Positions 1 through 9,191 of a stretch of 64,000 bases of DNA are shown in pieces; within the stretch, counting starts at the first letter, position 1; each line of letters starts with the position of its first letter. This stretch comes from Cellulomonas sp. ES6 (GTDB lineage Bacteria > Actinomycetota > Actinomycetes > Actinomycetales > Cellulomonadaceae), in NCBI RefSeq assembly GCF_030053835.1, contig NZ_CP125655.1, positions 2,232,001 to 2,296,000 of the forward strand, read 5' to 3'. Under the pieces are notes generated by a model, which was not told the origin of the DNA, did no database searches, and worked only from the letters and a program-made list of their open reading frames with translations. The translations under genes were made by a program, and so were the position numbers.

Positions 1-436
1 CCCCGGCCTCGAGCGTGCGGTGGTAGTCGTCGAGCAGGTCCGCCCCGGGTAGGTCGAGGCCCAGGTCCGAGACCGACGGGCCCGCGTGGGTGTGCACGAG
101 GTGCAGCAGCAGGTCGTCCGGCCCGGCGCCCAGGGCGCTCAGCAGCGGGTCCCGGAGCCGGGCGAACGACGCCGCGTCCCGCCACCAGCCGAGGTCGAGC
201 GTGAGCAGGTACCGCCACCGGCCGGCGCCGGCGTCGTGGAACGCGAGCGCCGTCGCCGTCAGCGGCCGGTGCACGCCGGTGGCGACCTCGGTGCGGGACG
301 CGCCCCAGTTGTGGGCGCGGACGCCGACGGGCGGCGTGATGTCCGCCCGGCCGACGCCGGCGCGCACCCACGACTCCCGGGGGGTCCAGGTGGTGACGGC
401 CGGCGCGGCGTCGCGCAGCACGGGGGCCTCGCTCAC
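1..436 (-). CDS. Ceramidase-like hydrolase, N-terminal part (runs off window)
   Basis: About 145 residues are visible; the C-terminus lies beyond position 1. The GTG start is chosen because it overlaps the stop of the aldolase gene by 4 bp (GTGA), like its operon neighbours. Near residue 30 it has the motif GRADITPPVG and near residue 115 HTHAGP. Both are typical of the N-terminal domain of neutral/alkaline ceramidase-like proteins, a family with many members of unknown substrate in sugar-catabolic operons. No signal peptide is visible, so it is probably cytoplasmic. As the last visible gene of the operon it may hydrolyse an amide or ester precursor of the imported substrate; that role is inference. 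Confidence 0.6.
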   Translation of the reverse strand, partial: MSEAPVLRDAAPAVTTWTPRESWVRAGVGRADITPPVGVRAHNWGASRTEVATGVHRPLTATALAFHDAGAGRWRYLLTLDLGWWRDAASFARLRDPLLSALGAGPDDLLLHLVHTHAGPSVSDLGLDLPGADLLDDYHRTLEAG

Positions 437-1218
437 GACGCACCCCCTGCCCGTGCGAGCGCGTCGGCCGACCCGGTGCGCAGCAGCGTGGTGTCGGTCG
501 CGACCGTCAGCATCCGCACCCCGCGGGCCTGCCAGTACGCCGCCATCTCCGGCGTCCCGCAGTGCAGGCCCATCACGGTGCCGGCGCCGGACGTGGCGGC
601 GACCAGCCCGTCCAGGGCGGCGTGCACCTCGGGGGACGTCGCGTACGTGGCCCGCCCGTGCCCGAGGGAGAGCGCGAGGTCGTTCGGCCCGACGTACACG
701 GCGTCGACGCCCGGCACCGCCGCGATCGCCGCGGCGTTCCGCAGGCCCGCGGCGGTCTCCACCATGACGACGACCAGCCGCGCCGCGTCGGCCTCCGCGG
801 GGGCGGGCGCCGCGCCGTCCACGTCGCCCCACACCGGCCCCCACGACCGGACGCCGCCGGGCGGGTAGGTGCACGCCGCCACGGCGGCCGCCGCCTGCGC
901 GGGCGTGTCGACCATCGGGACGACGACGCCGTCGGCGCCCAGGTCGAGCGCGCGCATCATGAGCTCGGGGTCCGGCCCCGGCACCCGGACCAGCGTGGCC
1001 GCCGGAGTGTGCCGCAGCGCCTGCAGGACGGGCAGCACCGTGCCGGGGCCCGTCATGCCGTGCTGCAGGTCGACGCACACGTAGTCGTAGCCCGCGCCGC
1101 CGAGCAGCTCCGCCACCACCGGGTCCGGCAGGGTGCTCCACACCCCGCGCACCGGCTCCCCCGCGGCCCACCGCCCGCGAATCCGCGCCGACCGCACCCC
1201 GTCGCCGTCCCCGCTCAT
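433..1218 (-). CDS. HpcH/HpaI-family class II aldolase
   Basis: 261 residues, the usual length for this family. Family members cleave 2-keto-3-deoxy acids to pyruvate (or a pyruvate-like ketoacid) and an aldehyde, using a divalent metal. Visible motifs: DLQHGM near residue 50, a GADGVVVP strand near 95, the metal-ligand stretch VETAAG near 150 and GPNDLA near 175. It overlaps the hydroxyacid dehydrogenase gene by 4 bp and the next gene by 4 bp, so it is translationally coupled in the catabolic operon. A 2-keto-3-deoxy-aldarate or sugar-acid aldolase role fits the neighbours, but the substrate cannot be read from the sequence. Confidence 0.88.
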   Translation of the reverse strand: MSGDGDGVRSARIRGRWAAGEPVRGVWSTLPDPVVAELLGGAGYDYVCVDLQHGMTGPGTVLPVLQALRHTPAATLVRVPGPDPELMMRALDLGADGVVVPMVDTPAQAAAAVAACTYPPGGVRSWGPVWGDVDGAAPAPAEADAARLVVVMVETAAGLRNAAAIAAVPGVDAVYVGPNDLALSLGHGRATYATSPEVHAALDGLVAATSGAGTVMGLHCGTPEMAAYWQARGVRMLTVATDTTLLRTGSADALARAGGAS

Positions 1219-2225
1219 GCCATCCGCTCCAGGTCCTCCGCCGTCACCGCGTGCCGCAGCGCGTCCCCGCGCGCGTACCGCGCCACCTCGTCCACCACGA
1301 TGCCGCCCTGCCGGAGCCGCCCCTCCACCGTGCCCGCCGCGTGGTGCGGTGTCAGCAGCACGTTCGGCAGCGACCGCAGCGGGTGGCCGGCGGGCAGCGG
1401 CTCCTCGTCGAACACGTCCAGCGCCGCGTCGATGCGCCCGGTCCGGAGCTCGGCGACCAGCGCCGCCTCGTCGACGAGCCAGGACCGCGCGGTGTTCACG
1501 AGCCCGGCGCCGTCCGGCAGCAGCGCCAGCCGCCGCGCGTCGACCAGGTGCCGGGTCTCCGGCAGCGACGGCGCGTGCAGCACGACGACCCGCGAGCGCC
1601 GCAGCAGGTCGTCCAGCTCGGCCCGCTCCACCCCGAGCGCCCCGGCGTCCTCGGCGGTGAGGTACGGGTCGCTGACCAGCACGTGCGCGCCGAGCGCCCG
1701 GAGCAGCGCGATGTTCGCCCGGCCGGTCCGGGAGGCGCCGACCACGCCGATCGTCGCGCCGAGCACCTCGTGCCGCGCGGGGGCCGCCTCCGCCTCGGCC
1801 CAGGGCGCGCCGGCGTGCAGCGCGTGGTCGAACCGCGGCACCCGGTGCAGCAGCGCCAGCGTGAACGCGAGCGCCACCTCGGCGACCGACCGGGCCATGC
1901 CCTGACCGGCCTGGGTGACGGCGACGCCGCGCGCCGCGACCTCGGGCGTGAGGAACGGCCGCACGGTCGCGCCGGTGTGCGCCACCAGCCCGAGCGCGGG
2001 CAGCCGGTCGAGCAGGCCGGCGTCGAGCGGCGGCTGTCCCCAGGTGGTGACCAGCACGCGCGCACGGGGCCAGGCGGCACCCGGCGCGAGCAGCGCGGGA
2101 CCGCCCTCGAGCCACGCCACCCCGCCGCCCAGCGCCGCGGCGGCGTCGCCCAGCGCCCGCTCGGCCGCGGCGTCGAAGAACTCCCCGCGCAGCGCCGCCG
2201 GCACCGCGACCAGCACCGCCGTCAC
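1215..2225 (-). CDS. D-2-hydroxyacid dehydrogenase family oxidoreductase
   Basis: 336 residues from a GTG that overlaps the upstream stop (GTGA); a longer in-frame extension exists but lies inside the preceding gene. The nucleotide-binding loop reads GASRTG where GxGxxG is usual. The catalytic Arg (VNTARSW), Glu (DVFDEEP) and His (LTPHH) of the family are present in order in the second half. Members interconvert 2-ketoacids and D-2-hydroxyacids with NAD(P)H. In this operon it could reduce a ketoacid or glyoxylate-type product of the aldolase. Ser in place of the middle Gly of the dinucleotide motif is slightly unusual. Confidence 0.85.
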   Translation of the reverse strand: MTAVLVAVPAALRGEFFDAAAERALGDAAAALGGGVAWLEGGPALLAPGAAWPRARVLVTTWGQPPLDAGLLDRLPALGLVAHTGATVRPFLTPEVAARGVAVTQAGQGMARSVAEVALAFTLALLHRVPRFDHALHAGAPWAEAEAAPARHEVLGATIGVVGASRTGRANIALLRALGAHVLVSDPYLTAEDAGALGVERAELDDLLRRSRVVVLHAPSLPETRHLVDARRLALLPDGAGLVNTARSWLVDEAALVAELRTGRIDAALDVFDEEPLPAGHPLRSLPNVLLTPHHAAGTVEGRLRQGGIVVDEVARYARGDALRHAVTAEDLERMA

Positions 2226-3343
2226 GCCAGCCACCCGTCGAGGTGCTCCGCGACGAAGTCGTCGTCGGACAGCCACGGGTGCAGCCGGAGCACGCGGTCG
2301 ATCTCCTCGGCCTGGCCGGGCGACAGCGTCTCGTCCGGGTCGAGGCACCACGTGCCCGCGAGCAGGCCCTGCCGGCGCAGCACCTCGTGCACCCCGGCGA
2401 TGCAGCCGGCGAACCCGTGCTGCGGGTCGAACAGCGCGGCGTTGGCGTCGGTCACCGCCGCGGACCGCGCGACCAGGTCGGCCAGCGCCTCCCGGTCGCC
2501 CGCGCGGGCCCGGCCCACCTGCGCGTGCAGCTCGACCGCGCGCCGGGTCCAGACCGACCAGTGGCCGAGCAGCCCGCCCACCACGCGGCGCGTGACCGGC
2601 TCGCCGTCCGGGCCGTCGAACACCAGGTCGGACAGCAGGTCCGCCACGATCGCGTCGTCGTTGCCCGTGTACAGCGCGATGTCGGCGCCGCGGGACGACC
2701 CGGCCACGGCGCGCGCGACGTCGAGGGTCCGGTACCGGTCGAACGGCGCGGCCTTGACCGCCACGACCGCCTCGAGCTCCGCGAACCGCCGCCAGAAGTC
2801 GAGCGACAACCGCGGCCCGCGGATCGCGGCCTGCAGGTAGAACCCGATGACCGGCAGCACCTCCCCGACGGCGGCCGCGCGCTCGATCGCGTGGTCCTCG
2901 AGCCGGGCGGGGTCGGCGAGCAGCGGGTCCCCGGGCGCCGGGCGCGGCGGGCTGAGCAGCACCGCGTGGTACCCGAGGCCCGCGGCGACCTCGGCCTCCG
3001 CCACGGCCTGCGCCGTCGGCCCGGCCACCCCGGCGACCCGCACGAACGGGCGGGCGGCGGGCCCGGCCCCCAGCGCGTCGTCGAGGGTGTCGGCCGCGAG
3101 CGCCAGCACCGGCTCGTACAGGCCGACGTCCCGGATCTCGAACTGCGTGGTGTGCACCCCGACCGCGACGCCCCCGGCACCGGCGGCGGCGTAGTACCGG
3201 GTGAGCGCGCGCTGGTGCCGCTCGTCGAGGCGGCGGTCCTCCGTGAGCGCGAGCGGGTGCGCGGGGATGACGGTGCCGGCGCGCAGCAGCTCGCCGACCT
3301 CGCGCGGCAGGGCGGGGGTGGCGGGCGCGGCGGGGGCGGCCAT
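2222..3343 (-). CDS. DapA/DHDPS-family dehydratase or aldolase
   Basis: 373 residues, longer than typical DapA (about 290-300). TIM-barrel family members form a Schiff base with a ketoacid. Visible: the TT pair in GVHTTQ near residue 60, the tyrosine region VIGFYLQ near 160, and the Schiff-base lysine candidate in VAVKAAPFDRY near 190. The start ATG overlaps the upstream stop (ATGA). With an aldolase and a dehydrogenase beside it, a dehydratase or aldolase acting on a deoxy-sugar acid is more plausible than lysine biosynthesis. The extra C-terminal region of about 70 residues is not recognised. Confidence 0.82.
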   Translation of the reverse strand: MAAPAAPATPALPREVGELLRAGTVIPAHPLALTEDRRLDERHQRALTRYYAAAGAGGVAVGVHTTQFEIRDVGLYEPVLALAADTLDDALGAGPAARPFVRVAGVAGPTAQAVAEAEVAAGLGYHAVLLSPPRPAPGDPLLADPARLEDHAIERAAAVGEVLPVIGFYLQAAIRGPRLSLDFWRRFAELEAVVAVKAAPFDRYRTLDVARAVAGSSRGADIALYTGNDDAIVADLLSDLVFDGPDGEPVTRRVVGGLLGHWSVWTRRAVELHAQVGRARAGDREALADLVARSAAVTDANAALFDPQHGFAGCIAGVHEVLRRQGLLAGTWCLDPDETLSPGQAEEIDRVLRLHPWLSDDDFVAEHLDGWLA

Positions 3344-4365
3344 CAGAACCGCCCGTCCCGGACGGCCCACTTGGTGGGCTTCCCGCTGGTCGGCAGCCCG
3401 GCCGCCAGCCACGCCGCCTGCCAGTCCACGAGCGTGCCCGCGGTGACGTCGGGGTAGCCGAACAGGTCGAGGCACCGGGTCGCGTCGTTGAGCAGCGCGG
3501 TGCCCGACGGCGTGCCCGTGAACGCGACGTCGCGGCCGAGACCCGCGGCCAGGCGCCGGGCGACCCGCTCGACGGGCAGCACCTCGGGCCCGGTGAGGTT
3601 GAGCGTGAAGACGTCGGGCGAGGCGTGGGCCGTGGCGCGGAGCGTGACCTCGTTCGCGTACCCCTGCCACACCACGTTGACGTGGCCGGTGGTGAGGTCG
3701 ACCGGCTCGCCCGCGAGGATCGTCGAGGCGATGTCGTACAGCACCCCGTACCGCAGGTCGACGGCGTAGTTCAGCCGGATCAGCGACACCGGCGTGCCGC
3801 GGGTCAGCGCGCCGTGCGCGAACACCCGCTCCCGGCCGAGGCAGGACATCGCGTACTCCCCGACCGGCCCGAGGGGGTGGTCCTCGGCGGCGCCCTGGCT
3901 GCTGACGGGCACCAGCGGGTAGACGTTGCCGGTCGAGAACGCCGTGATCCGGCTGTCCCGGTACCGCCGCGCGACCCGGTCCGGCAGCGCGGCGTTCACC
4001 GCCCAGGCCCACGACGGGGCCGACGCGGAGCCGAACTTCGCGCCCACCATGAACAGTACGTCCGCGCCGTCGGGCAGCCCCGCCAGGTCGTCGTCGCCGA
4101 GCAGGTCGGCCGTCACGACACGGACCCCCGCCGCGCGCAGCCGGTCGGCCTGCGCGGCGTCGGACCACCGGGACACGGCGTGCACCGCGTCGCCGTCGCG
4201 GCCCGCGGCGTCCAGCGCCCGCCGCGCCAGCACGGCGAGCGTCGGGCCCATCTTGCCGCCGGCGCCGAGGACCACCAGGTCGCCGGCGCCGCGCGCGAGG
4301 TCGGCGACCAGCGCCGGCGACGGGGTGGTGAGGCGGTCCTCGAGCTCCTGCTCGGAGGTGAACAT
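3343..4365 (-). CDS. NAD(P)-dependent epimerase/dehydratase-like protein
   Basis: 340 residues. A Rossmann motif VLGAGGKMGP lies near residue 35, rather than at the extreme N-terminus, followed by VSRWSD and DLL segments typical of short-chain, extended-type proteins. The usual YxxxK appears only as a weak match (GEYAMSCLGRER). Such proteins in sugar operons are often uronate or sugar dehydrogenases or epimerases. The gene ends in a 4-bp overlap with the DapA-family gene and lies 47 bp after the second permease gene, so it opens the enzyme half of the operon. Its exact reaction is unknown. Confidence 0.78.
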   Translation of the reverse strand: MFTSEQELEDRLTTPSPALVADLARGAGDLVVLGAGGKMGPTLAVLARRALDAAGRDGDAVHAVSRWSDAAQADRLRAAGVRVVTADLLGDDDLAGLPDGADVLFMVGAKFGSASAPSWAWAVNAALPDRVARRYRDSRITAFSTGNVYPLVPVSSQGAAEDHPLGPVGEYAMSCLGRERVFAHGALTRGTPVSLIRLNYAVDLRYGVLYDIASTILAGEPVDLTTGHVNVVWQGYANEVTLRATAHASPDVFTLNLTGPEVLPVERVARRLAAGLGRDVAFTGTPSGTALLNDATRCLDLFGYPDVTAGTLVDWQAAWLAAGLPTSGKPTKWAVRDGRF

Positions 4366-4412
4366 GCGGGTCCTTCCGTGGGGTCTGCGGGGTCGGGGGT
4401 CGCGGCGGCGGC

Positions 4413-5312
4413 TCAGCCCTTGATGCCGGTCTGCGCGACGCCCTCCTGGAACGAGCGCTGCGCGACGGCGTACGCCGCGAAGATCGGGACGAGGGCGACG
4501 ACGGACCCGGCCAGCACCACCGAGAGCGGCACCTGCTGCTGGCGCAGCGACGCGATGCCGACGGTGAGCGTCCACATGTCCGCGCTCTTGCCGATGATGA
4601 GCGGCCACAGGAAGTCGTTCCAGTGCCACAGGAACACGAACGTGCCGAGCGTCGCGAGCACCGGCTTGCACAGCGGCAGCACGATCGTCGCGAACGTGCG
4701 CCACTCGCCGGCGCCGTCGATCTTCGCGGCCTCGAACAGCTCGTCCGGCAGCCCCTTGATGAACTGCCGCATGAGGAACACCGCCTGGGCGTTCGCCAGC
4801 GAGGGCAGGATCAGGCCCCAGTACGTGTCGACGCCGCCGAGCTTCGCCATGACGATGAAGGTCGGGATGAGGGTGACGTGGTACGGCACCATCACCATCG
4901 CGAGGAACGACCAGAACATGGCCTCCCGCCCGGGGAACCGCTTCTTGGCGAACGCGTAGCCGGCCATCGAGGCCATCACGAGCACCGCCACCACGGACAC
5001 CACGGAGTAGATGACGCTGTTCAGCGTCCAGCGCAGCATGTCCTGCCCGGCCAGCACCTCCCGGAACGCCGAGGTGTCGAGGTTCCACGGCAGCAGCGAC
5101 GACGGGAAGTCGATGGCCGTCTCGGGCCGCAGCGCGATGACGACCATCGCGTAGAACGGGAAGATCGTCAGCAGCGAGCCGGCGGCCAGCAGCAGCCCGC
5201 GCAGGACCTTGCCCCGCCGGGTCGGCTCGAGGGCGCGGTACGGGCGGCGGCGCGCGGCGGCGGGCGGCGGGACGGCGGGCGGGGCCGCGACCTGTGCGGT
5301 GGGGGCGCTCAC
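4413..5312 (-). CDS. Carbohydrate ABC transporter permease, MalG type
   Basis: 299 residues with six predicted membrane segments. The permease EAA loop (EAAKIDGAGEWRTFATIVLP) is near residue 200 and contacts the ATPase. The first 30 residues are Pro/Ala-rich and cytoplasmic. The GTG start overlaps the MalF-type permease stop by 4 bp. It forms the membrane channel of an importer with the adjacent permease and the lipoprotein at 6253-7515. No ATPase gene is in the cluster. Confidence 0.93.
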   Translation of the reverse strand: MSAPTAQVAAPPAVPPPAAARRRPYRALEPTRRGKVLRGLLLAAGSLLTIFPFYAMVVIALRPETAIDFPSSLLPWNLDTSAFREVLAGQDMLRWTLNSVIYSVVSVVAVLVMASMAGYAFAKKRFPGREAMFWSFLAMVMVPYHVTLIPTFIVMAKLGGVDTYWGLILPSLANAQAVFLMRQFIKGLPDELFEAAKIDGAGEWRTFATIVLPLCKPVLATLGTFVFLWHWNDFLWPLIIGKSADMWTLTVGIASLRQQQVPLSVVLAGSVVALVPIFAAYAVAQRSFQEGVAQTGIKG

Positions 5313-6244
5313 GATTCCCTCCCGAGGAAGCGTCGCTGGACCACGGCGACGACGAGCGTCATGGCGAACAGCGCGACGCCGATCGCCGCGGCGTAGCCGT
5401 AGTCGACGTACTTGAAGCCCTGGTCGTACAGCATGTAGACGAGGGTGTAGCTGCCGCGGGCGGGGCCGCCCTGGGTCATCACGAAGATCAGGTCGAACAC
5501 CTGGAACGAGGCCGTGGTCTCGATGACCGCGAGGAAGAACAGCGACGGCCTCAGGTGCGGCAGCACGATGTACCGGAACCGCGCGACGGGGCCGGCGCCG
5601 TCGGTCAGCGCCGCCTCCTCCAGCTCGCGCGGGACCTCCTGCAGGCCGGCCAGCAGGATGAGCATCCCGTAGCCGAACCGCGACCAGACGCCCACGAGCA
5701 CGAGCGCCGGGACCACCAGCAGCGACGAGGACAGCCACGACTGCCCGCTGCCGCCGAGCCACTGCGAGACCGTCGACACCGGGCCGTCGGTCGAGAACAC
5801 CCAGACGAACACCGTGCCCGCCAGCACCAGCGAGGTGATGACCGGCAGGAAGAACACCGACCGGAAGAACCCCACCCCGCGGAACCGGCGCCGCACCGCG
5901 AGCGCCATCACCAGGGACAGCCCGAGCGACAGCGGCACGGCCAGCAGCGTGTAGAGCACGGTCACGCGCAGGGCCTGCCAGAACACCGGGTCGCCGACCA
6001 TGCGCTCGAAGTTCGCCAGGCCCTCCCACTCGAGGCTGCCGGAGATGTCGTAGTCGAAGAACGACAGCCCGACGCCGGCGATCGCCGGACCGAACCGGAA
6101 CGCCAGGAACAGCAGGAACGTCGGCAGGGCGAACAGCAGGCCGGTGCGCGCGTCCCAGCGCGCCATCACCGACCGGCCACCGGCCCGGCCGGGCCCGCCG
6201 CGGCGCGTGGGCGCCGCGGCGGGCTCGCGGAGTGCAGAGGTCAT
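5309..6244 (-). CDS. Carbohydrate ABC transporter permease, MalF type
   Basis: 311 residues, six membrane segments. The EAA loop reads EEAALTDGAGPVARFRYIVL near residue 220. The N-terminal 30 residues are basic and cytoplasmic, followed by the first membrane helix (LLFALPTFLLFLAF). It starts 8 bp after the solute-binding protein gene and overlaps the next permease by 4 bp. It pairs with the MalG-type permease to import the unknown sugar or sugar-derivative of this operon. Confidence 0.93.
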   Translation of the reverse strand: MTSALREPAAAPTRRGGPGRAGGRSVMARWDARTGLLFALPTFLLFLAFRFGPAIAGVGLSFFDYDISGSLEWEGLANFERMVGDPVFWQALRVTVLYTLLAVPLSLGLSLVMALAVRRRFRGVGFFRSVFFLPVITSLVLAGTVFVWVFSTDGPVSTVSQWLGGSGQSWLSSSLLVVPALVLVGVWSRFGYGMLILLAGLQEVPRELEEAALTDGAGPVARFRYIVLPHLRPSLFFLAVIETTASFQVFDLIFVMTQGGPARGSYTLVYMLYDQGFKYVDYGYAAAIGVALFAMTLVVAVVQRRFLGRES

Positions 6245-6252
6245 CGCCTTCG

Positions 6253-7515
6253 TCAGCCCAGCATCGCGTCGGCCGAGGCCGCGGCGTCGTCGAGCGCCTG
6301 CTGCGCGGACTTCTGCCCGAGCAGCGCGGCCTGGATCTCCGGGGCGAGGACGCCCATCACCTCGCGGGCGTGCTCGTTGACCGGGCCGACCGTGGTGTCG
6401 GGGATCGTCTTCTCGATCGCGCCGTACACCGGGTCGTCCGCGTAGAGCTCACCGGTCGAGGACAGCGGGGAGAACATCTTCGCGGTGGTGACGAACTCGG
6501 TGACCGGGTCCGCCGAGGTCACGAAGTCGATCCACGCGCCGGCGGCGTCCTTGTTCTCCGAGCCCTTCAGCATCGACAGCGAGCCGACGGTGCCGTAGCC
6601 GATCGTCTCCTCCTGGGTCAGCGGCGGCTGGATGACGATGTTCTCGGTGCCCCAGTACGCCTCGACGTCCGCGGGACCGGACTGCCAGGTGCACGCGACC
6701 TTGTTCTGCGCGAGCGCCGTCTGCTCGATGCTCGGCGTGGTGGTGATGAGGTCGGGCTCCAGGTAGCCGCCCTCGTTCAGCTCGACCAGGAACTCGAGCG
6801 CCTCGACGCCCGCGTCCGAGTTGAACGCCACCGACGTGCCGTCCTCGCTGAACACGTCGCCGCCCGCCTGCCACAGCAGCGGGTAGAACGTCATGTTGAG
6901 CGTGACCTCGGGCGAGCCCCAGTAGTTCGTGGCGTAGATGCCCTGCTCGGCCAGGTCCGGGGCGATGTCCAGCAGGTCGTCCCAGGTCTCCGGGTACTCG
7001 GTGGCGCCGATCGCGTCGAACGCCGCCTTGTCGCACACCAGCGGGTTGGAGCTGGTGAGCAGCGGCGCGCCGAGCATCTGCCCGTCGACCGTGATCGACT
7101 CCGCGACGTTCGGGAGGATGTCGGCGACGTGCTCCTCGGACAGGTAGCCGTCCACCGGCTCGATCGACGACTGGTACGTCGCGAGCTGGTCGGGGATCAG
7201 GTACACGACGTCCGGGCCGGTGCCGGACGCGATGGCCGTGGTCAGCGACTCGTCGCGGCCCGCCCACGGGTACACCTGGACGGTGACGTCGACGTCGGGG
7301 TTCTCCGCCGTGAACGCCTCGACCTGCGCGTCCCAGAAGTCCTGGTGCGCGGTCTCGTCCGCGATGATCGGGTAGATCCACATCGTGACCTCGCCGGACA
7401 GGGCTCCGTCCTCGCCGTCGCCGGCGGGGGCGCCGTCGGACGAGGAGGAACAGCCGGCGAGCAGGACCGTGCAGGCGGCTCCGGCCGCCACCAGCGACTT
7501 CGTCGCGAGTCTCAT
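6253..7515 (-). CDS. Extracellular sugar-binding lipoprotein of ABC transporter
   Basis: 420 residues. It has a lipoprotein signal peptide with lipobox LLAGC near residue 22 and a Ser-rich linker, then a family 1 extracellular solute-binding fold (for example VTMWIYP and an FxxxNPDVDV-type strand). A perfect AAGGAG ribosome binding site precedes the ATG. It is anchored outside the membrane and delivers substrate to the two permeases downstream. The ligand cannot be told from sequence. It lies 91 bp downstream of the oxidoreductase gene, with no strong terminator in the gap, so they are probably co-transcribed. Confidence 0.92.
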   Translation of the reverse strand: MRLATKSLVAAGAACTVLLAGCSSSSDGAPAGDGEDGALSGEVTMWIYPIIADETAHQDFWDAQVEAFTAENPDVDVTVQVYPWAGRDESLTTAIASGTGPDVVYLIPDQLATYQSSIEPVDGYLSEEHVADILPNVAESITVDGQMLGAPLLTSSNPLVCDKAAFDAIGATEYPETWDDLLDIAPDLAEQGIYATNYWGSPEVTLNMTFYPLLWQAGGDVFSEDGTSVAFNSDAGVEALEFLVELNEGGYLEPDLITTTPSIEQTALAQNKVACTWQSGPADVEAYWGTENIVIQPPLTQEETIGYGTVGSLSMLKGSENKDAAGAWIDFVTSADPVTEFVTTAKMFSPLSSTGELYADDPVYGAIEKTIPDTTVGPVNEHAREVMGVLAPEIQAALLGQKSAQQALDDAAASADAMLG

Positions 7516-7606
7516 CGCATCTCCTTGATCAGGACCCTGGGGTCGGGGGAAGGCAGGGACTGCTGGGGGACGTGCGGGTGGTGCGTGGTGCCCCGGGCGG
7601 CGGCCG

Positions 7607-9010
7607 TCATGCGGCGCCCACCTCCCGGACCTGGCCGGTCCGGCGCGCCTGCTCGGCGGCGAACACGACGAGGTGGCTGTCGAGGGACTCGGCCGCTCCG
7701 GACCGGACCCAGGTGCGGTCGCCGGTGGCGACCGCGGCGGTGAAGGCGTCCATGAGGCCGGCGTCGCCGCCGCCGTGGCCGTCCGCGGCGTTGGACCCGG
7801 CCGCGCCGGTGTCGAGGACGCGCACGGTGTTGTCCCGGAAGTCGACGACGCGGACCCGCTCGCCGTCGCCCTCGAGCGAGCCGTGGGTGCCGAACACCCG
7901 CGTCTGCCGGTGGGTCTGCTCCGAGAACGCCGTCATGGTGAACGTCGCCGCCGCGCCGCCCTCGAGGCGCATCGCGACGACCTGGTGGTCGACCACGTCG
8001 TTGTCGCAGGCCCACACGCAGCGGCCGTACGGGCCGGTGCGCAGCGCGTCGACGACCCCCTGCTCGTCGGTGCGCGACGTGATGACGGTGACCGGCCAGA
8101 CGGGCCCGTCGGCGCGGAGCGTGCCGAGGTACAGCCGCGGGGCGGAGTACGGGCAGCCGGGCTCGAGGGCGCAGTCGAGGCACCGGTCGGCGGCGCCGGC
8201 GGGCCGGTGCTCGGGGCGGAACTCGGTGAGCGAGCCGAACGACGACACGCTCTCGACCCGCAGGCCGGTCACGTACCGGATCCAGTCCACGTCGTGGCAG
8301 GACTTGGCCAGCAGCATCGGCGCCGACTCGTCCTCGCGCCGCCAGGGCCCGCGCACGTAGGAGTGCGCCATGTGCCACCAGCCGACCGGCTCCAGGTGCT
8401 GCACGTCGACCACCCGGCCGAGGACGCCGGAGTCGACGACCTCCTTCACCAGGTCGGTGTACGGCGTGTACCGCAGGACGTGGCAGACGCCGAACAGCAC
8501 GCCCGCCCGCTCGACGGCCGCGACGATCCGGCGGCACTCCGCCTCGGTCGGGGCGATCGGCTTCTCCAGGAGCACCGCGTAGCCGAGCGCCGCGAACGCC
8601 TCCGCCGGCTCGGCGTGGTCGCGGTCCTGGGTGGAGATCACGACCATGTCCGCCACCCGGCCCTGCGCGGCGAGGTCCCGCCAGTCGTCGTAGTGCGCGA
8701 CGCCCGGGTCGCCCGCGGCGACGAGGTCGCGCCGGTGCGGCTGCGGGTCGGCGACGGCGACGAGCCGGGCGCGCCCCGGGTTCGCCCGCGCCCACGCCAG
8801 GTAGGTCTGGCCGCGGTTGCCCGCGCCGACCAGGGCGACGGTGACCGGGGGCAGCCCGGCGACGGCGTCGGCGGTGCTGCGGCGCGGCGCACGCTCCCAC
8901 GGCCGCGCGGCGGGGGCGGCCGGTGCCGTCGGCGACCGCGTCGCCGCACCCGCCGGGACGCCGGTGGGCGCGCCCGTCGTGCGCGGGGACGTCTCGCTGC
9001 TCGTTGCCAT
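7607..9010 (-). CDS. Gfo/Idh/MocA-family oxidoreductase
   Basis: 467 residues from the ATG at 9010; about 50 residues of low-complexity Ala/Pro/Thr sequence precede the Rossmann motif VALVGAGNRGQ. The EKP motif (LLEKPIAPT) is present about 90 residues after it, as in sugar dehydrogenases of this family. A cluster CLDCALEPGC near the middle has three cysteines, as seen in some long members. It probably oxidises or reduces a sugar or cyclitol with NAD(P). It is the first gene of the operon and lies next to the IclR regulator gene. Confidence 0.86.
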   Translation of the reverse strand: MATSSETSPRTTGAPTGVPAGAATRSPTAPAAPAARPWERAPRRSTADAVAGLPPVTVALVGAGNRGQTYLAWARANPGRARLVAVADPQPHRRDLVAAGDPGVAHYDDWRDLAAQGRVADMVVISTQDRDHAEPAEAFAALGYAVLLEKPIAPTEAECRRIVAAVERAGVLFGVCHVLRYTPYTDLVKEVVDSGVLGRVVDVQHLEPVGWWHMAHSYVRGPWRREDESAPMLLAKSCHDVDWIRYVTGLRVESVSSFGSLTEFRPEHRPAGAADRCLDCALEPGCPYSAPRLYLGTLRADGPVWPVTVITSRTDEQGVVDALRTGPYGRCVWACDNDVVDHQVVAMRLEGGAAATFTMTAFSEQTHRQTRVFGTHGSLEGDGERVRVVDFRDNTVRVLDTGAAGSNAADGHGGGDAGLMDAFTAAVATGDRTWVRSGAAESLDSHLVVFAAEQARRTGQVREVGAA

Positions 9011-9191
9011 GCGGACCGCCTGGGGACTCGTCACGTCGTGGACTCGTCCGCGCGGTGCGCGTCGTGGCGTCGGGGCCGTGCTGGCGGTCGTCCTCCCCGT
9101 CGAGGGCGACCGTCTGGCGGAGCGCAGGGGGCTGGCCTGCGTCGCGACGACCCTCCCGGGCTGGGGGCGGGTCGTGCAGTGGGACGGGACG

